A stretch of DNA of 64,000 bases, from the NCBI RefSeq assembly GCF_008929045.1, contig NZ_VFAH01000011.1, forward strand, positions 1 through 64,000, given 5' to 3'. Made by a program: the position numbers and the translations under genes. This document shows, piece by piece, positions 1 through 8,960 of the stretch (position 1 is the first letter of the stretch; the number at the start of each line of letters is the position of its first letter). The notes beneath the pieces are model-generated. The model had not been told where the DNA came from. It worked only from the letters and a program-made list of their open reading frames with translations, and did not search any database. The DNA is from Noviherbaspirillum aerium (lineage in GTDB: Bacteria > Pseudomonadota > Gammaproteobacteria > Burkholderiales > Burkholderiaceae_D).

Positions 1-278
1 AAGTCGACGGCGGCCTGGAGACGATTGCACTGCAGCTGCCGGCGATCGTCACCACCGACCTGCGCCTGAACGAGCCGCGCTATGTGACGCTGCCCAACAT
101 CATGAAGGCCAAGAAGAAGCCGCTGGAAACAGTCAAGCCGGCAGATCTGGGTGTTGACGTGACGCCGCGCCTGAAGACCCTGAAAGTGTCCGAGCCGCCC
201 AAGCGCTCGGCCGGCATCGTGGTCAAGAGCGTTGAGGAGCTGGTCACCAAGCTCAAGAACGAAGCCAAGGTCATCTAA
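1..278 (+). CDS. etfB: Electron transfer flavoprotein subunit beta, C-terminal part
   Basis: The reading frame is open from the left edge and ends with TAA at 276-278, so only about the last 91 residues are present. The visible part contains the stretch [16 protein letters not shown] followed by a Lys-rich segment (MKAKKKPLE) and a C-terminus ending in EAKVI, as is typical of the bacterial EtfB C-terminus. EtfB binds AMP and, with EtfA, forms the soluble heterodimer that carries electrons from acyl-CoA dehydrogenases to the respiratory chain through ETF-ubiquinone oxidoreductase. etfA follows 50 bases downstream on the same strand, the standard etfBA order, and an acyl-CoA dehydrogenase comes next. 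The start lies outside the window. Confidence 0.95.
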   Translation, partial: VDGGLETIALQLPAIVTTDLRLNEPRYVTLPNIMKAKKKPLETVKPADLGVDVTPRLKTLKVSEPPKRSAGIVVKSVEELVTKLKNEAKVI

Positions 279-328
279 TCAGCCAGCGGTCGAACGCGCT
301 TACCTCCAATTCAGATACGGAATCCATC

Positions 329-1258
329 ATGACTGCACTCGTCATTGCTGAACACGACAACGCCTCCCTGAAGGGAAGCACCCTCAACACCGTCACCGCC
401 GCCGCTGCCTGCGGCGGTGACGTCCATGTGCTGGTTGCCGGCGCCAACTGCGGTGCCGCCGCCGAAGCCGCCTCCAAGATCGCCGGCGTGTCCAAGGTGC
501 TGGTTGCCGATGCGCCTCACTTCGCCGACGGCCTCGCCGAAAACGTGGCCGAGCAGGCACTGGCCATCGCATCCTCCTATTCCCACATCCTGGCCCCGGC
601 CACCGCCTACGGCAAGAACATCCTGCCGCGCGTGGCCGCCAGGCTCGATGTCGGCCAGATCTCGGAAATCACCAAGGTCGCCTCGCCCGATACCTTCGAG
701 CGTCCGATCTACGCCGGCAATGCGATCGCCACCGTGCAGTCGGCCGATGCGGTCAAGGTCATTACCGTCCGCACCACCGGCTTCGACGCGGCAGCCACCG
801 GCGGCAGTGCCGCGGTGGAAACCATCACCGCGGCGGCCGACTCCGGCAAGTCGGCGTTCGTGTCGCGCGAAGTGGCCAAGTCCGACCGTCCGGAACTGAC
901 GGCGGCCAAGGTGATCGTTTCCGGCGGGCGCGGCATGGGCTCGGGCGACAACTTCAAGATCCTGGAGCCGCTGGCCGACAAGCTGGGCGCGGCAATGGGC
1001 GCGTCGCGCGCGGCGGTCGATGCCGGCTTCGTGCCGAACGACTGGCAGGTGGGACAGACCGGCAAGATCGTGGCGCCGCAGCTGTATATCGCGGTGGGCA
1101 TTTCGGGCGCGATCCAGCACCTGGCCGGCATGAAGGATTCGAAGACCATCGTGGCGATCAACAAGGATCCGGAAGCGCCGATCTTCTCGGTAGCCGATTA
1201 CGGCATCGTCGGCGATCTGTTCGAACTCGTGCCGCAACTGGTCAACGAACTCGGCTGA
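329..1258 (+). CDS. etfA: Electron transfer flavoprotein subunit alpha
   Basis: This 309-residue protein matches the normal length of EtfA. The C-terminal FAD-binding part is easy to recognise: [11 protein letters not shown] around residue 200, then [22 protein letters not shown] and the [28 protein letters not shown] stretch that embraces the FAD, ending in [10 protein letters not shown]. It forms a heterodimer with EtfB and accepts electrons from flavin dehydrogenases of beta-oxidation and amino-acid catabolism. It lies 50 bases after etfB, so the two are surely co-transcribed. The start ATG is preceded by a weak purine stretch (ACGGA). Strong hairpins follow the gene before the next start. 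Confidence 0.97.
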   Translation: MTALVIAEHDNASLKGSTLNTVTAAAACGGDVHVLVAGANCGAAAEAASKIAGVSKVLVADAPHFADGLAENVAEQALAIASSYSHILAPATAYGKNILPRVAARLDVGQISEITKVASPDTFERPIYAGNAIATVQSADAVKVITVRTTGFDAAATGGSAAVETITAAADSGKSAFVSREVAKSDRPELTAAKVIVSGGRGMGSGDNFKILEPLADKLGAAMGASRAAVDAGFVPNDWQVGQTGKIVAPQLYIAVGISGAIQHLAGMKDSKTIVAINKDPEAPIFSVADYGIVGDLFELVPQLVNELG

Positions 1259-1319
1259 TCCGCGTCACCGATTTACGGAATGGGCGCACGACGCCCATCG
1301 CAAAAAGAGTCACGTTACC

Positions 1320-1394
1320 GGGCAGGATTGCCGGCTTTGTCGCGAAGCTTGTTCCGAAGGCTTCGCCATACGGCCCGCAATCCTGCCCTTTTCC
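1320..1394 (+). terminator. Long imperfect inverted repeat, probable etfBA terminator or leader structure
   Basis: The arms GGGCAGGATTG (1320-1330) and CAATCCTGCCC (1378-1388) pair perfectly over 11 bases and the pairing continues inward with one mismatch. A second hairpin, GCGAAGC (1342-1348) with GCTTCGC (1360-1366), sits inside. TTTTCCTT follows directly, which fits an intrinsic terminator for etfBA. The structure ends only a few bases before the Shine-Dalgarno GGAG at 1397-1400 of the next gene, so it could also act as an attenuator. A smaller perfect 7-bp hairpin lies upstream at 1280-1298. Confidence 0.6.
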
Positions 1395-1408
1395 TTGGAG
1401 ACTGAAAA

Positions 1409-3199
1409 ATGAGTTATGTCGCCCCGCTGAAGGACATGCAGTTCGTCATCAACGAACTCGCCGGCCTTTCCCAGGTAAATGCCTTGCCCGGATGCGAGGA
1501 CGCAAGCCCGGAAACCGTCGAGGCGGTGCTGGAAGAAAATGCGAAATTCTGCGCAGAGGTCATTGCGCCGCTGAACGCGGTGGGCGACAAGGAGCCCAGT
1601 TCCTGGCAAGACGGGAAGGTAACGACAACCAGAGGCTTCAGGGAGGCATTCAAGGCGTTTGGCGAGGCGGGCTGGCAAGGAGTGCAGCATCCGGTCGAGT
1701 TCGGCGGACAAGGCTTGCCCAAGCTGGTGGCCACTCCCTGCATCGAAATGCTCAACTCCGCCAACCTCTCGTTCGCGCTCTGTCCCTTGCTGACCGACGG
1801 CGCCATCGAAGCGCTGATGACCGCGGGCACCGATGAACAGAAAGAGACCTACCTGGAAAACCTGATTTCCGGGAAATGGACGGGGACGATGAATCTGACC
1901 GAGCCGCAGGCCGGATCGGATCTCGCGCTGGTGCGCACGCGCGCAGTGCCGCAGGGCGACGGTACCTACAAGCTCTTCGGCACCAAGATCTTCATTACCT
2001 ATGGCGAGCACGACATGGCCGAAAATATCGTCCACCTCGTGCTTGCGCGCACGCCTGACGCGCCTGAAGGCGTCAAGGGCATTTCCCTGTTCATCGTTCC
2101 GAAATATCTGGTCAATGCCGACGGTTCTCCGGGGGAGCGCAACGACGTGCATTGCGTCTCCATCGAGCACAAGCTGGGCATCAAGGCGAGCCCGACCGCC
2201 GTGCTGCAGTTCGGCGACCATGGCGGTGCTGTGGGCACCATGGTCGGCGAGGAGAACCGCGGTCTTGAATACATGTTCATCATGATGAACGCGGCCCGAT
2301 TCGCGGTAGGCATGCAAGGCATTGCCGTCGCGGAACGCGCGTATCAGAAGGCGGTGCAGTATGCGCGCGATCGCGTGCAGTCGCGCGACCTCGCCGGTTC
2401 CAGCGGGCCGGTCGCCATCATTCATCATCCCGATGTGCGGCGCATGCTGATGTCGATGCGGGCGCATACCGAAGCTGCGCGCGCGCTTGCCTATGTAACG
2501 GCGGCAGCCCATGATGTCGCGCATCATCATCCGGATGAAGCCATGCGCAAGTCGAACCAGGCCTTCTATGAATTCATGGTGCCGGTCGTCAAGGGCTGGT
2601 CGACCGAGATGTCAATCGACGTCGCTTCCAATGGCGTGCAGGTCCATGGCGGCATGGGATTCATTGAAGAGACCGGCGCCGCGCAGTACTACCGCGATGC
2701 GCGCATCCTGCCGATTTATGAAGGCACGACGGCGATCCAGGCGAACGACCTCGTGGGCCGCAAGACGGTACGCGATGGTGGCGCCACCGCCAGGAGCATA
2801 CTTGCACTCGCACGCGAGACAGCGGAACTGATGGCCGGCCATGCGAGTGCCGATCTTGCCGCCATCAGAAAGCAGCTCAATCCTGCAATCGAGGCGCTGG
2901 ACGAGGTGGTGGCTCATGTCGTCGGCAATATGAAGGCCGATATCAAGGGCGTGTTCGCAGGCAGCGTGCCGTATCTGAAAATGGCCGGTATCGTGCTCGG
3001 CGGCTGGCAGATGGCGCGCGCCGCCCTGATCGCTGAACAAAGGCTCCAGGCGGGAGAGGGCGATGCCCGTTTCTATGCAGCCAAAGTCGCCACGGCGCGT
3101 TTTTATGCCGATCATATCCTGCCGCAGGCCTACGCCTATCGCACCGCCATTATCGATGGCGGCCAAGGAGTGATGGCGCTTGCGGAAGAACAGTTCTGA
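1409..3199 (+). CDS. Acyl-CoA dehydrogenase (large, ~600-residue DmdC-like type)
   Basis: This 596-residue flavoprotein belongs to the long subfamily of acyl-CoA dehydrogenases often annotated as DmdC/3-methylmercaptopropionyl-CoA dehydrogenase-like. The middle domain carries the flavin-contact motif MNLTEPQAGSDL (about residues 163-174), and the C-terminal helical domain holds VQVHGGMGFIEETGAAQYYRDARILPIYEGTTAIQANDL, the signature including the catalytic Glu of YEGT. The extra C-terminal domain (after about residue 465) is the acyl-CoA dehydrogenase C-terminal extension. It oxidises an acyl-CoA to the 2-enoyl-CoA and passes electrons to ETF, encoded just upstream. The start is fixed by GGAG eight bases before ATG. 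The true substrate cannot be read from sequence; in betaproteobacteria members act mostly on fatty acyl-CoAs. Confidence 0.93.
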   Translation: MSYVAPLKDMQFVINELAGLSQVNALPGCEDASPETVEAVLEENAKFCAEVIAPLNAVGDKEPSSWQDGKVTTTRGFREAFKAFGEAGWQGVQHPVEFGGQGLPKLVATPCIEMLNSANLSFALCPLLTDGAIEALMTAGTDEQKETYLENLISGKWTGTMNLTEPQAGSDLALVRTRAVPQGDGTYKLFGTKIFITYGEHDMAENIVHLVLARTPDAPEGVKGISLFIVPKYLVNADGSPGERNDVHCVSIEHKLGIKASPTAVLQFGDHGGAVGTMVGEENRGLEYMFIMMNAARFAVGMQGIAVAERAYQKAVQYARDRVQSRDLAGSSGPVAIIHHPDVRRMLMSMRAHTEAARALAYVTAAAHDVAHHHPDEAMRKSNQAFYEFMVPVVKGWSTEMSIDVASNGVQVHGGMGFIEETGAAQYYRDARILPIYEGTTAIQANDLVGRKTVRDGGATARSILALARETAELMAGHASADLAAIRKQLNPAIEALDEVVAHVVGNMKADIKGVFAGSVPYLKMAGIVLGGWQMARAALIAEQRLQAGEGDARFYAAKVATARFYADHILPQAYAYRTAIIDGGQGVMALAEEQF

Positions 3200-3512
3200 T
3201 CCGGCGGAAGAAAACGCTCTAATACCAATTCCGAGCCATTCCATCCGATGAGATCGCGGCTGTTTCACCTGGCCGCGGTGCGCTCGTCATCCATCGCCCT
3301 GCTATGGATTTCTGATCTGCCGCCTCGGCCTCGCCAGTCGAAAAATCCATTGATCACATTTGGCATGTTATGGCTCGGGATTGATATAGCGCTAGAAGGC
3401 AGCCATCGGCTGCCTTTATTTTTATGGCGGCGTGAACTCCGGCAGCATTTGGAAATCTTGGCTATATCGGGCAAACATTTCTGCAATCCTGGTTTCGGGT
3501 CCGGAGGTGATC
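3200..3512. other. Intergenic region with a terminator
   Basis: No gene is supported here. Apart from the intrinsic terminator at 3396-3424 and the ribosome binding site GGAGGTGA at 3503-3510 of the following gene, nothing stands out. Confidence 0.6.
3396..3424 (+). terminator. Intrinsic terminator
   Basis: AAGGCAGCC (3396-3404) and GGCTGCCTT (3408-3416) make a perfect 9-bp stem with a 3-base loop, followed by TTATTTTTAT. It lies about 200 bases after the acyl-CoA dehydrogenase and just before the small exported protein gene. Confidence 0.85.
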
Positions 3513-3950
3513 ATGAAACGGCTGCTGGCTACGGCAACCTTGCTGTGTGGACTGGCGGGTCCCTGGTGGACTTCCGCCTTTGCGCTCGGCGCCATCACGA
3601 CGGCCGACGCGATCGCCATCCATGAAGCCGTGCAATCGCAGCTGGAAGCGCTGGCCAATGACGATGCGGACGGCGCATTCATGCAGGCGACGCTGCAGAA
3701 GCGCCTGCTGTTCGGAAGCCCGGACAATTTTCTGCGTCTGATCAAGAAAGAATACAATCCCATCTACCGTTCACAGGGCGTGATCTTTTCCGCGCCGGAA
3801 GTGATCCATGGCGAGGCCGTGCAAATCGTGCGCGTCACCGATGGCAGCAGCAAGGTATGGGTGGCCGTATTCTTGATGGTGCAGGAAGAGGATAGCAGCT
3901 GGAAAATAGACGGCTGCCAGCTGCTGGAAACGACAAGCGTCTCCATCTGA
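3513..3950 (+). CDS. DUF4864 family protein, exported
   Basis: A 145-residue protein with a clear N-terminal signal peptide (MKRLLATATLLCGLAGPWWTSAFA, cleavage near residue 24). The mature part starts with AIHEAVQSQLEALANDDADGAF and contains LFGSPDNFLRLIKKEYNPIYR and a C-terminal WKIDGCQLLE, which fit the DUF4864 family (a cystatin/NTF2-like fold of unknown function). The ATG at 3513 is chosen over a more upstream ATG because it has a near-perfect Shine-Dalgarno GGAGGTGATC and begins the signal peptide. It stands alone between a terminator and a convergent gene. The function is unknown; a periplasmic location is inferred. Confidence 0.85.
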   Translation: MKRLLATATLLCGLAGPWWTSAFALGAITTADAIAIHEAVQSQLEALANDDADGAFMQATLQKRLLFGSPDNFLRLIKKEYNPIYRSQGVIFSAPEVIHGEAVQIVRVTDGSSKVWVAVFLMVQEEDSSWKIDGCQLLETTSVSI

Positions 3951-4279
3951 TGCCTTTGCCCTGATGACCTGTCCGGTACTTCCCGCAGCGCATGCGGAGC
4001 GGTGCGCAAGTCAACGGGCTTGTTTGCAATGACCAGGATGGTCGCGCATTATTGCAGATTAGATAGTGGCAATGTCACGCCGGGAGCCTGCATCCCCCGC
4101 CCCTCTGTACTCCATGACATTCTTCACCGCAAAACACGGGCAAGCCGGGCATCTGCGATTCCCGCTATTGTCTGCATCGCCGACGCATTGAGCCCATCGT
4201 ACACCGTCTACCGGCACGGCTTTGCATGGCGGTGAGCTTCAGCATCATGCAGCAGCTTTGCTATCGCCCATCGGGCCGA
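3951..4279. other. Intergenic region between convergent genes
   Basis: About 330 bases between the end of the DUF4864 gene and the end of the TM2-domain gene on the other strand. I see no supported gene, no T-rich terminator and no repeat. Confidence 0.5.
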
Positions 4280-4627
4280 TCAGCCATAGGCTCCGCCGGT
4301 AAACAGCAGGTCGAATGTCCGGGCGATGGCAGCGATCAAGGCGGTTGCGCCGCCCCCGAAGGTCAATACCAGCAGGAGAATGAGCGGCCAGCCGGAGTTC
4401 GATGTCTTGCCGGACTCCCGATTGTGCTGCTCATCCCATTTTTCATCCGGAGTAAGGCCAAGCATCAGTGCGGCAATGAATCCGGCGAAGATGGAAAACG
4501 GAAACAGCACGACATGCAGCCATGCCCAGCGGTCGGTGCGGCCGTAGAGGTAGAATCGGTGCGCGCCGATGCCGCCCAATACCGCGGCGAGCAACGTGGC
4601 GAATGTCTTGTTCTTGTGGGGCTTCAT
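4280..4627 (-). CDS. TM2 domain-containing membrane protein
   Basis: A 115-residue protein with the TM2 domain at its N-terminus: KNKTFATLLAAVLGGIGAHRFYLYGRTDRWAWLHV, including the characteristic GxxGAHRFYLG-like turn between two membrane helices. A further membrane segment is visible near the C-terminus (WPLILLLVLTFGGGATALIAAIA). The hydrophilic middle (TPDEKWDEQHNRESGKTSNSG) is probably a loop or linker. TM2 proteins are small membrane proteins of uncertain function. It is divergent from the rpsP operon and the two share the 220-base region upstream. Confidence 0.88.
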   Translation of the reverse strand: MKPHKNKTFATLLAAVLGGIGAHRFYLYGRTDRWAWLHVVLFPFSIFAGFIAALMLGLTPDEKWDEQHNRESGKTSNSGWPLILLLVLTFGGGATALIAAIARTFDLLFTGGAYG

Positions 4628-4778
4628 AGGGAAAATATGGCTTGCTCAGGGAAAACTTTCCAAGTGTCGCATGAAACGTGGGCTCGACTTGATCGATGCA
4701 AGTATTGCCAGGTTTTTGCGCCGCGTAGTGTGCATGAGAGCAAAAGGGAAAGCAATGTCGGCGACAATTCTTTCGAAC

Positions 4779-4808
4779 TTGCCGCCAGCCTTGAAAACGG
4801 GCTATAAT
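4779..4808 (+). promoter_or_regulatory. Sigma70-type promoter of the rpsP operon
   Basis: TTGCCG (4779-4784) and a consensus TATAAT (4803-4808) are separated by 18 bases, about 40 bases upstream of the rpsP start. This is the clearest sigma70-type promoter in the window and fits a highly expressed ribosomal protein operon. Confidence 0.75.
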
Positions 4809-4850
4809 TCTCGGCTTTTTCCGCCCTAGAATAATTTTTGGAAGCAGATT

Positions 4851-5105
4851 ATGGTCGTCATTCGTTTATCCCGTGCCGGTGCCAAGAAGCGCCCTTTCTT
4901 CAATATCGTTGCAACGGATTCGCGCAATCGCCGCGATGGCCGTTTCATCGAGCGCCTCGGTTTCTACAATCCGGTTGCATCCGGCAAGGATGAGTCCTTC
5001 CGCATCACTCAGGATCGCCTGGCTTACTGGCAAGGTGTTGGCGCCCAGCTGTCCCCGACAGTGGCCCGCCTGGTGAAAGAAGCCGGCAGCAAAGCAGCAG
5101 CTTAA
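4851..5105 (+). CDS. rpsP: 30S ribosomal protein S16
   Basis: An 84-residue protein with the S16 signature [42 protein letters not shown]16 binds 16S rRNA and is needed for 30S assembly. It is the first gene of the conserved rpsP-rimM-trmD-rplS operon, here without ffh directly upstream. GGAAG at 4840-4844 gives a good ribosome binding site. The C-terminus is slightly extended with Ala/Lys residues, as is common in this family. Confidence 0.99.
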   Translation: MVVIRLSRAGAKKRPFFNIVATDSRNRRDGRFIERLGFYNPVASGKDESFRITQDRLAYWQGVGAQLSPTVARLVKEAGSKAAA

Positions 5106-5129
5106 TTGTCGGTAAAGTCTGTTTCAGGG

Positions 5130-5660
5130 ATGGCTGTCCCTGATGATCTGATCCTGGTTGGTCATGTCACCGGTGCATACGGCATCCAGGGCTGGGTAAG
5201 AATCAAGCCTTATTCACTGGATGCGGATGCATTGCTGCATGCGCAGACCTGGTGGCTCGACAAGCCGGCTCTGCGTGATGTGGACATGCTGCAGGCCAAG
5301 ATGCATGGCGAAGATGTCGTTGCCAAGTTGATGGGCGTGCCTGACCGCAATGCAGCTGAGGCTCTGAAAGGGGCCACTGTGCAGATCCGGCGCAGCCACT
5401 TTCCTCCGCTTGAGGATGATGAGTTCTACTGGATCGACCTGATTGGACTCTCAGTCGAAAACCTGGAGGGAGAAGTGCTGGGCACCGTGGCTGGCCTGAT
5501 GGATAACGGCGCGCATCCCATACTTCAGGTGGCGGCCCCGGCTGCGGCAGGGCAGGATCAGAAGCCGAAAGAATGGCTGATTCCGTTTGTCGACCAGTTC
5601 GTCAAGACTGTGGATCAGGCAGGAAGAAAAGTGGTTGTCGACTGGGGCCTGGATTTCTGA
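5130..5660 (+). CDS. rimM: Ribosome maturation factor RimM
   Basis: RimM helps to mature the 16S rRNA 3' domain of the 30S subunit and binds S19. The N-terminal domain begins with PDDLILVGHVTGAYGIQGWVRIKPYS, and the PRC-barrel follows with DEFYWIDLIGLSVENLEGEVLGTVAGLMDNGAHPIL and a C-terminal EWLIPFVDQFVKTVD. From this ATG the protein has 176 residues. A TTG at 5106, directly after the rpsP stop, would add eight residues (184 in all); neither start has a good ribosome binding site, so translational coupling to rpsP is likely. The start is therefore uncertain but the gene is not. Confidence 0.95.
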   Translation: MAVPDDLILVGHVTGAYGIQGWVRIKPYSLDADALLHAQTWWLDKPALRDVDMLQAKMHGEDVVAKLMGVPDRNAAEALKGATVQIRRSHFPPLEDDEFYWIDLIGLSVENLEGEVLGTVAGLMDNGAHPILQVAAPAAAGQDQKPKEWLIPFVDQFVKTVDQAGRKVVVDWGLDF

Positions 5661-5706
5661 GGCTTCATGACCGATCGGAAAGTCAGCATGTCAAGGGTGG
5701 GTCAAG

Positions 5707-6456
5707 ATGCAGTTTGATGCGGTCACGCTCTTTCCCGACATGTTCAACGCGATAACGCAGTCCGGTATCACTCGGCGAGCGTTCGAGCAGAAACGATGTG
5801 CATTGTCCTTGTGGAATCCTCGCGATTTCACGAATGACAATTACCGCACGATCGATGATCGTCCTTATGGCGGCGGCCCCGGCATGGTCATGCTGGCAAA
5901 GCCTCTGGAAGCGGCGATCGAGGCGGCAAAGTCACGCCAGGCGCAGCTTGGTCTGCCTGTGCCGCGGGTCGTATATCTGTCCCCGCAAGGTCAGCCGCTT
6001 ACCCATCGGCGTGTCATGCAGTTTACCGCGGAGAGCGGTGTCGTTCTGTTATGCGGACGCTACGAGGCGGTCGATCAGCGCTTGCTCGACCGCTGCGTGG
6101 ACGAAGAAATCAGCCTCGGCGATTTCGTCCTGTCCGGCGGCGAACTGCCGGCAATGGCCTTGATGGATGCGGTAATACGCCAGTTGCCCGGAGTGCTCAA
6201 CGATGACGTGTCGGCGGTCGAGGACAGTTTCGTCAACGGCCTGCTGGATTGTCCGCACTACACCCGTCCAGAAGTCTATGACGGCATGCCGGTGCCCCCG
6301 GTACTGATGGGCGGGCATCATGCCGAAATAGAAAAATGGCGGCGCGAGCAATCGCTGCTGGTGACGGCCAGGAAGCGGCCCGATCTGATCGCCAGGGCGC
6401 GTGAGGAAGGATTGCTGTCGCGCGCCGATGAAAAGTTCTTGAGCAGTTTGTCGTAG
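5707..6456 (+). CDS. trmD: tRNA (guanine-37-N1)-methyltransferase
   Basis: A 249-residue SPOUT methyltransferase that makes m1G37 in tRNAs and so prevents +1 frameshifting. Typical motifs are present: the N-terminus [29 protein letters not shown] around residue 50-70, [29 protein letters not shown] and [24 protein letters not shown] (the trefoil-knot SAM site), and [22 protein letters not shown] in the C-terminal domain. It follows rimM by 46 bases in the usual operon order. Confidence 0.99.
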   Translation: MQFDAVTLFPDMFNAITQSGITRRAFEQKRCALSLWNPRDFTNDNYRTIDDRPYGGGPGMVMLAKPLEAAIEAAKSRQAQLGLPVPRVVYLSPQGQPLTHRRVMQFTAESGVVLLCGRYEAVDQRLLDRCVDEEISLGDFVLSGGELPAMALMDAVIRQLPGVLNDDVSAVEDSFVNGLLDCPHYTRPEVYDGMPVPPVLMGGHHAEIEKWRREQSLLVTARKRPDLIARAREEGLLSRADEKFLSSLS

Positions 6457-6569
6457 AAGTTTTGATTTGCAGTATCGAGCGGATGATGCTTGTCCGCGTG
6501 TTTAACCCCATCCTCTACCGGGCACTCAATGCAATGCTGGCGCCGGCATGATGGTTACAGGAGCTAAAA

Positions 6570-6956
6570 ATGGATCTGATCCAGAAACTCGAGCAGGAAG
6601 AAATCGCCCGTCTGGGCAAAAACATCCCCGAATTTGCACCGGGTGATACAGTGGTTGTGAACGTCAACGTGGTTGAAGGCACCCGCAAGCGTGCTCAGGC
6701 TTACGAAGGCGTCGTGATTTCGCGTCGCAATCGCGGTCTCAATTCCAACTTCATCGTGCGCAAGATCTCTTCCGGTGAAGGCGTGGAGCGTACGTTCCAG
6801 CTGTATTCCCCGCTGATCGCTTCGATCGAAGTCAAGCGTCGCGGCGATGTGCGTCGTGCGAAGCTGTACTACCTCCGTGATCGTTCGGGCAAGTCCGCAC
6901 GTATCAAGGAAAAGCTTCCGAATCGCCGTGCAGTGGCGGAACAGGCAGCCGAATAA
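6570..6956 (+). CDS. rplS: 50S ribosomal protein L19
   Basis: A 128-residue protein with the L19 signature: [47 protein letters not shown] and [47 protein letters not shown]19 sits at the 30S-50S interface. It is the last gene of the operon, 113 bases after trmD, with GGAGC as ribosome binding site before the ATG, and is followed by a strong terminator. Confidence 0.99.
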   Translation: MDLIQKLEQEEIARLGKNIPEFAPGDTVVVNVNVVEGTRKRAQAYEGVVISRRNRGLNSNFIVRKISSGEGVERTFQLYSPLIASIEVKRRGDVRRAKLYYLRDRSGKSARIKEKLPNRRAVAEQAAE

Positions 6957-6974
6957 GCTGCAGGTTCGCAGGCA

Positions 6975-7005
6975 AAAGGGCACCGCAAGGTGCCTTTTTT
7001 CTTTT
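6975..7005 (+). terminator. Intrinsic terminator of the rpsP-rplS operon
   Basis: GGCACC (6979-6984), loop GCAA, and GGTGCC (6989-6994) form a stable stem extended by A:T pairs, followed by TTTTTTCTTTT. It starts 20 bases after the rplS stop. Confidence 0.93.
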
Positions 7006-7241
7006 GTGCATTTTGTGGCGTATCCGCCTTGATCGCGCTGCCAGTACCTTTATCCGGTATTCAAGTTAGAATCCCTGACACGCTTGGCAAGAAGAGCTTG
7101 GCGGGCCCTATATCGCAGTGGCGCTAGCAAAGCCGTCGGAGTCGTCAGACCAGTCAAACCAACGGAACCCGCCCATGCATGCCGGCATCCGGCGTTGCGC
7201 GCCACTGGCAGCGGTTATCTTGTTAAGCTATCCATCCGAGG

Positions 7242-7922
7242 ATGCAAGCCTTGTCGAAACTTATATTTGATCCCGAGGCGCTTCCGGTCGATTCCATTGC
7301 AGGCGAGCCCGCAGTGAGCCCGGAACGCCTCACCGTCCTGGCACTGCGCGAACGCTTTGCCCATCCGCCCGAATGGATACGCGAGGAATTCAGCGAGCGC
7401 CGTCTGCGCAAGCTGACCGGGGAACCTACGCCGGCTTCGGTGCTGATGCCCCTGGTCGTGCGCGAGGAGGGCATCACCATGCTGCTGACCCAGCGCACCG
7501 CACATCTGAACGACCATGCCGGTCAGGTCAGCCTGCCGGGCGGTCGCGTGGAGGCCGCTGACACCTCCGCAATTGAAACGGCCCTGCGCGAAACCGAGGA
7601 AGAAGTCGGCTTGCATCGCCGGCATATCGAAGTCCTCGGTATCCTGCCCGACTATTTCACCGGCACCGGGTTCAGGGTGACGCCGGTGGTGGGCTTGGTG
7701 CAGCCGCCCTTTGAACTTCGTGCGGATCCTTTCGAAGTCGCAGAGATATTCGAAGTCCCGCTGGCCTTTCTGATGAATGGCATGAACCATCAGCTGCGCA
7801 GCTACGAATATCCCGACAGCGGGGGGCGGCGCAGTTTCTACACGATGCCCTATGACCGCTTTTTCATCTGGGGCGCAACGGCCGGCATGCTGCGCAATCT
7901 TTTCCATTTCCTGCGCGCCTGA
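7242..7922 (+). CDS. Nudix hydrolase, CoA pyrophosphatase type
   Basis: A 226-residue Nudix protein of the NudL/YeaB type. The Nudix box is GGRVEAADTSAIETALRETEEEVGL (about residues 98-122), preceded by the UPF0035 motif LLTQRTAHLNDHAGQVSLPGG that marks the CoA pyrophosphatase subgroup. Members hydrolyse CoA and acyl-CoAs to 4'-phosphopantetheine and 3',5'-ADP. The gene stands alone after the rplS terminator and is separated by about 80 bases from the next gene on the same strand. A TAGAAT at 7067-7072 may be a promoter element, but the -35 is unclear. Confidence 0.9.
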   Translation: MQALSKLIFDPEALPVDSIAGEPAVSPERLTVLALRERFAHPPEWIREEFSERRLRKLTGEPTPASVLMPLVVREEGITMLLTQRTAHLNDHAGQVSLPGGRVEAADTSAIETALRETEEEVGLHRRHIEVLGILPDYFTGTGFRVTPVVGLVQPPFELRADPFEVAEIFEVPLAFLMNGMNHQLRSYEYPDSGGRRSFYTMPYDRFFIWGATAGMLRNLFHFLRA

Positions 7923-8003
7923 ATGGCAACGCAGGCAATGCGGGTTTGATTATGATCTTGCACTGCGTTATCGTAGCGGTTGTGTGAATACCAAGCCAGG
8001 CCA

Positions 8004-8960
8004 ATGACCTTTCTTTCCATCCTCTTTGCATTGCTGCTCGAGCAGCTCAAGCCGCTACGGGCCGACAATCCGATGTACGCGGCGGTCAAGCAGCTTGCCG
8101 CCCGCATGGAAGCCACGTTCAATGCAGGCCAGGAAGCACATGGCCGCATGGCATGGGTTGTTGCGATGCTGGCGCTTCTGGTGCCATCCATGGCCGTCTA
8201 CTGGGTGTGCCTGCGCATCAGTCCGTTTCTGGCGCTGCTCTGGAATATCCTGATCGTGTACCTGACATTGGGATTTCGTCATTACAGCCACTATTTCACC
8301 TCGATCCAGCTGGCGCTCGGCAGCGGTGACGAGGCCGGCGCTCGCAGCCTGCTGGCGGAATGGACAAAGCAGGACATGACGGCAATGAACGTCAGCGACA
8401 TTTCGCGTGTCGCCGTCGAACAGGCATTGATTACTACGCATCGCAATGTCTTCGGTGTTTTCTTCTGGTTTGCGATGCCGATCGGCCCGGCCGGGGCCAT
8501 TCTTTACCGAGTGGCCGAATATCTGGCTCGCGCATGGAACGAGCCCGAGCACCTGAGGAACGAGGCATTCGGGCGCTTCGCGACGAAAGCCTTTTACTGG
8601 ATCGACTGGATTCCGGCGCGCCTGACCGCTATCGCCTTCGCCATTGTCGGAAACTTCGAAGATGCCATTTATGCATGGCGTAATTTTGCGCATCGCTGGA
8701 AGGACGAAGCCATCGGCATCATTCTTTCCGCCGGAGGCGGCGCAATGGGCCTGCGCCTGGGTACGGCGACGGAGAGTGCCGCAAGCCTGCCGGTGGCAGA
8801 TGCCGCGACCGTGGATTCGATCAGCATCGAGCCAGATGTTCCGCCCGGGGAAGAGGCCAATGTGCGTGCCCTGCAGAGCACTGTCGGCCTTGTCTGGCGT
8901 GCCCTGTTGCTCTGGATGCTGCTACTGCTGCTGCTTTCCATCGCCGTCTGGCTGGGCTGA
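8004..8960 (+). CDS. CobD/CbiB-like integral membrane protein
   Basis: A 318-residue protein with four or five hydrophobic segments (near residues 1-15, 52-75, 80-95, 155-175 and the C-terminal Leu-rich ALLLWMLLLLLLSIAVWLG). The pattern of NILIVYLTLGFRHYSHYF, AVEQALITTHRNVFGVFFWFAMPIGPAGAILYRVAEYLA and FYWIDWIPARLTAIAFAIVGNFEDAIYAWR is that of the CobD/CbiB family, which in cobalamin synthesis makes adenosylcobinamide. No other cobalamin gene lies nearby, and members in this setting in betaproteobacteria are usually called only CobD/CbiB family, so a role in cobalamin synthesis is not proven. The ATG at 8004 is preferred over a TTG at 7980. Confidence 0.82.
   Translation: MTFLSILFALLLEQLKPLRADNPMYAAVKQLAARMEATFNAGQEAHGRMAWVVAMLALLVPSMAVYWVCLRISPFLALLWNILIVYLTLGFRHYSHYFTSIQLALGSGDEAGARSLLAEWTKQDMTAMNVSDISRVAVEQALITTHRNVFGVFFWFAMPIGPAGAILYRVAEYLARAWNEPEHLRNEAFGRFATKAFYWIDWIPARLTAIAFAIVGNFEDAIYAWRNFAHRWKDEAIGIILSAGGGAMGLRLGTATESAASLPVADAATVDSISIEPDVPPGEEANVRALQSTVGLVWRALLLWMLLLLLLSIAVWLG

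Noticed and set aside
3248-3625. Plus-strand frame of 125 codons across a terminator
   Set aside because: It runs through the terminator at 3396-3424 and overlaps the well-started DUF4864 gene in another frame.
8004-8960. Calling the CobD-like gene a cobalamin biosynthesis gene
   Set aside because: No cobalamin genes are near and the family assignment rests on the membrane pattern only.
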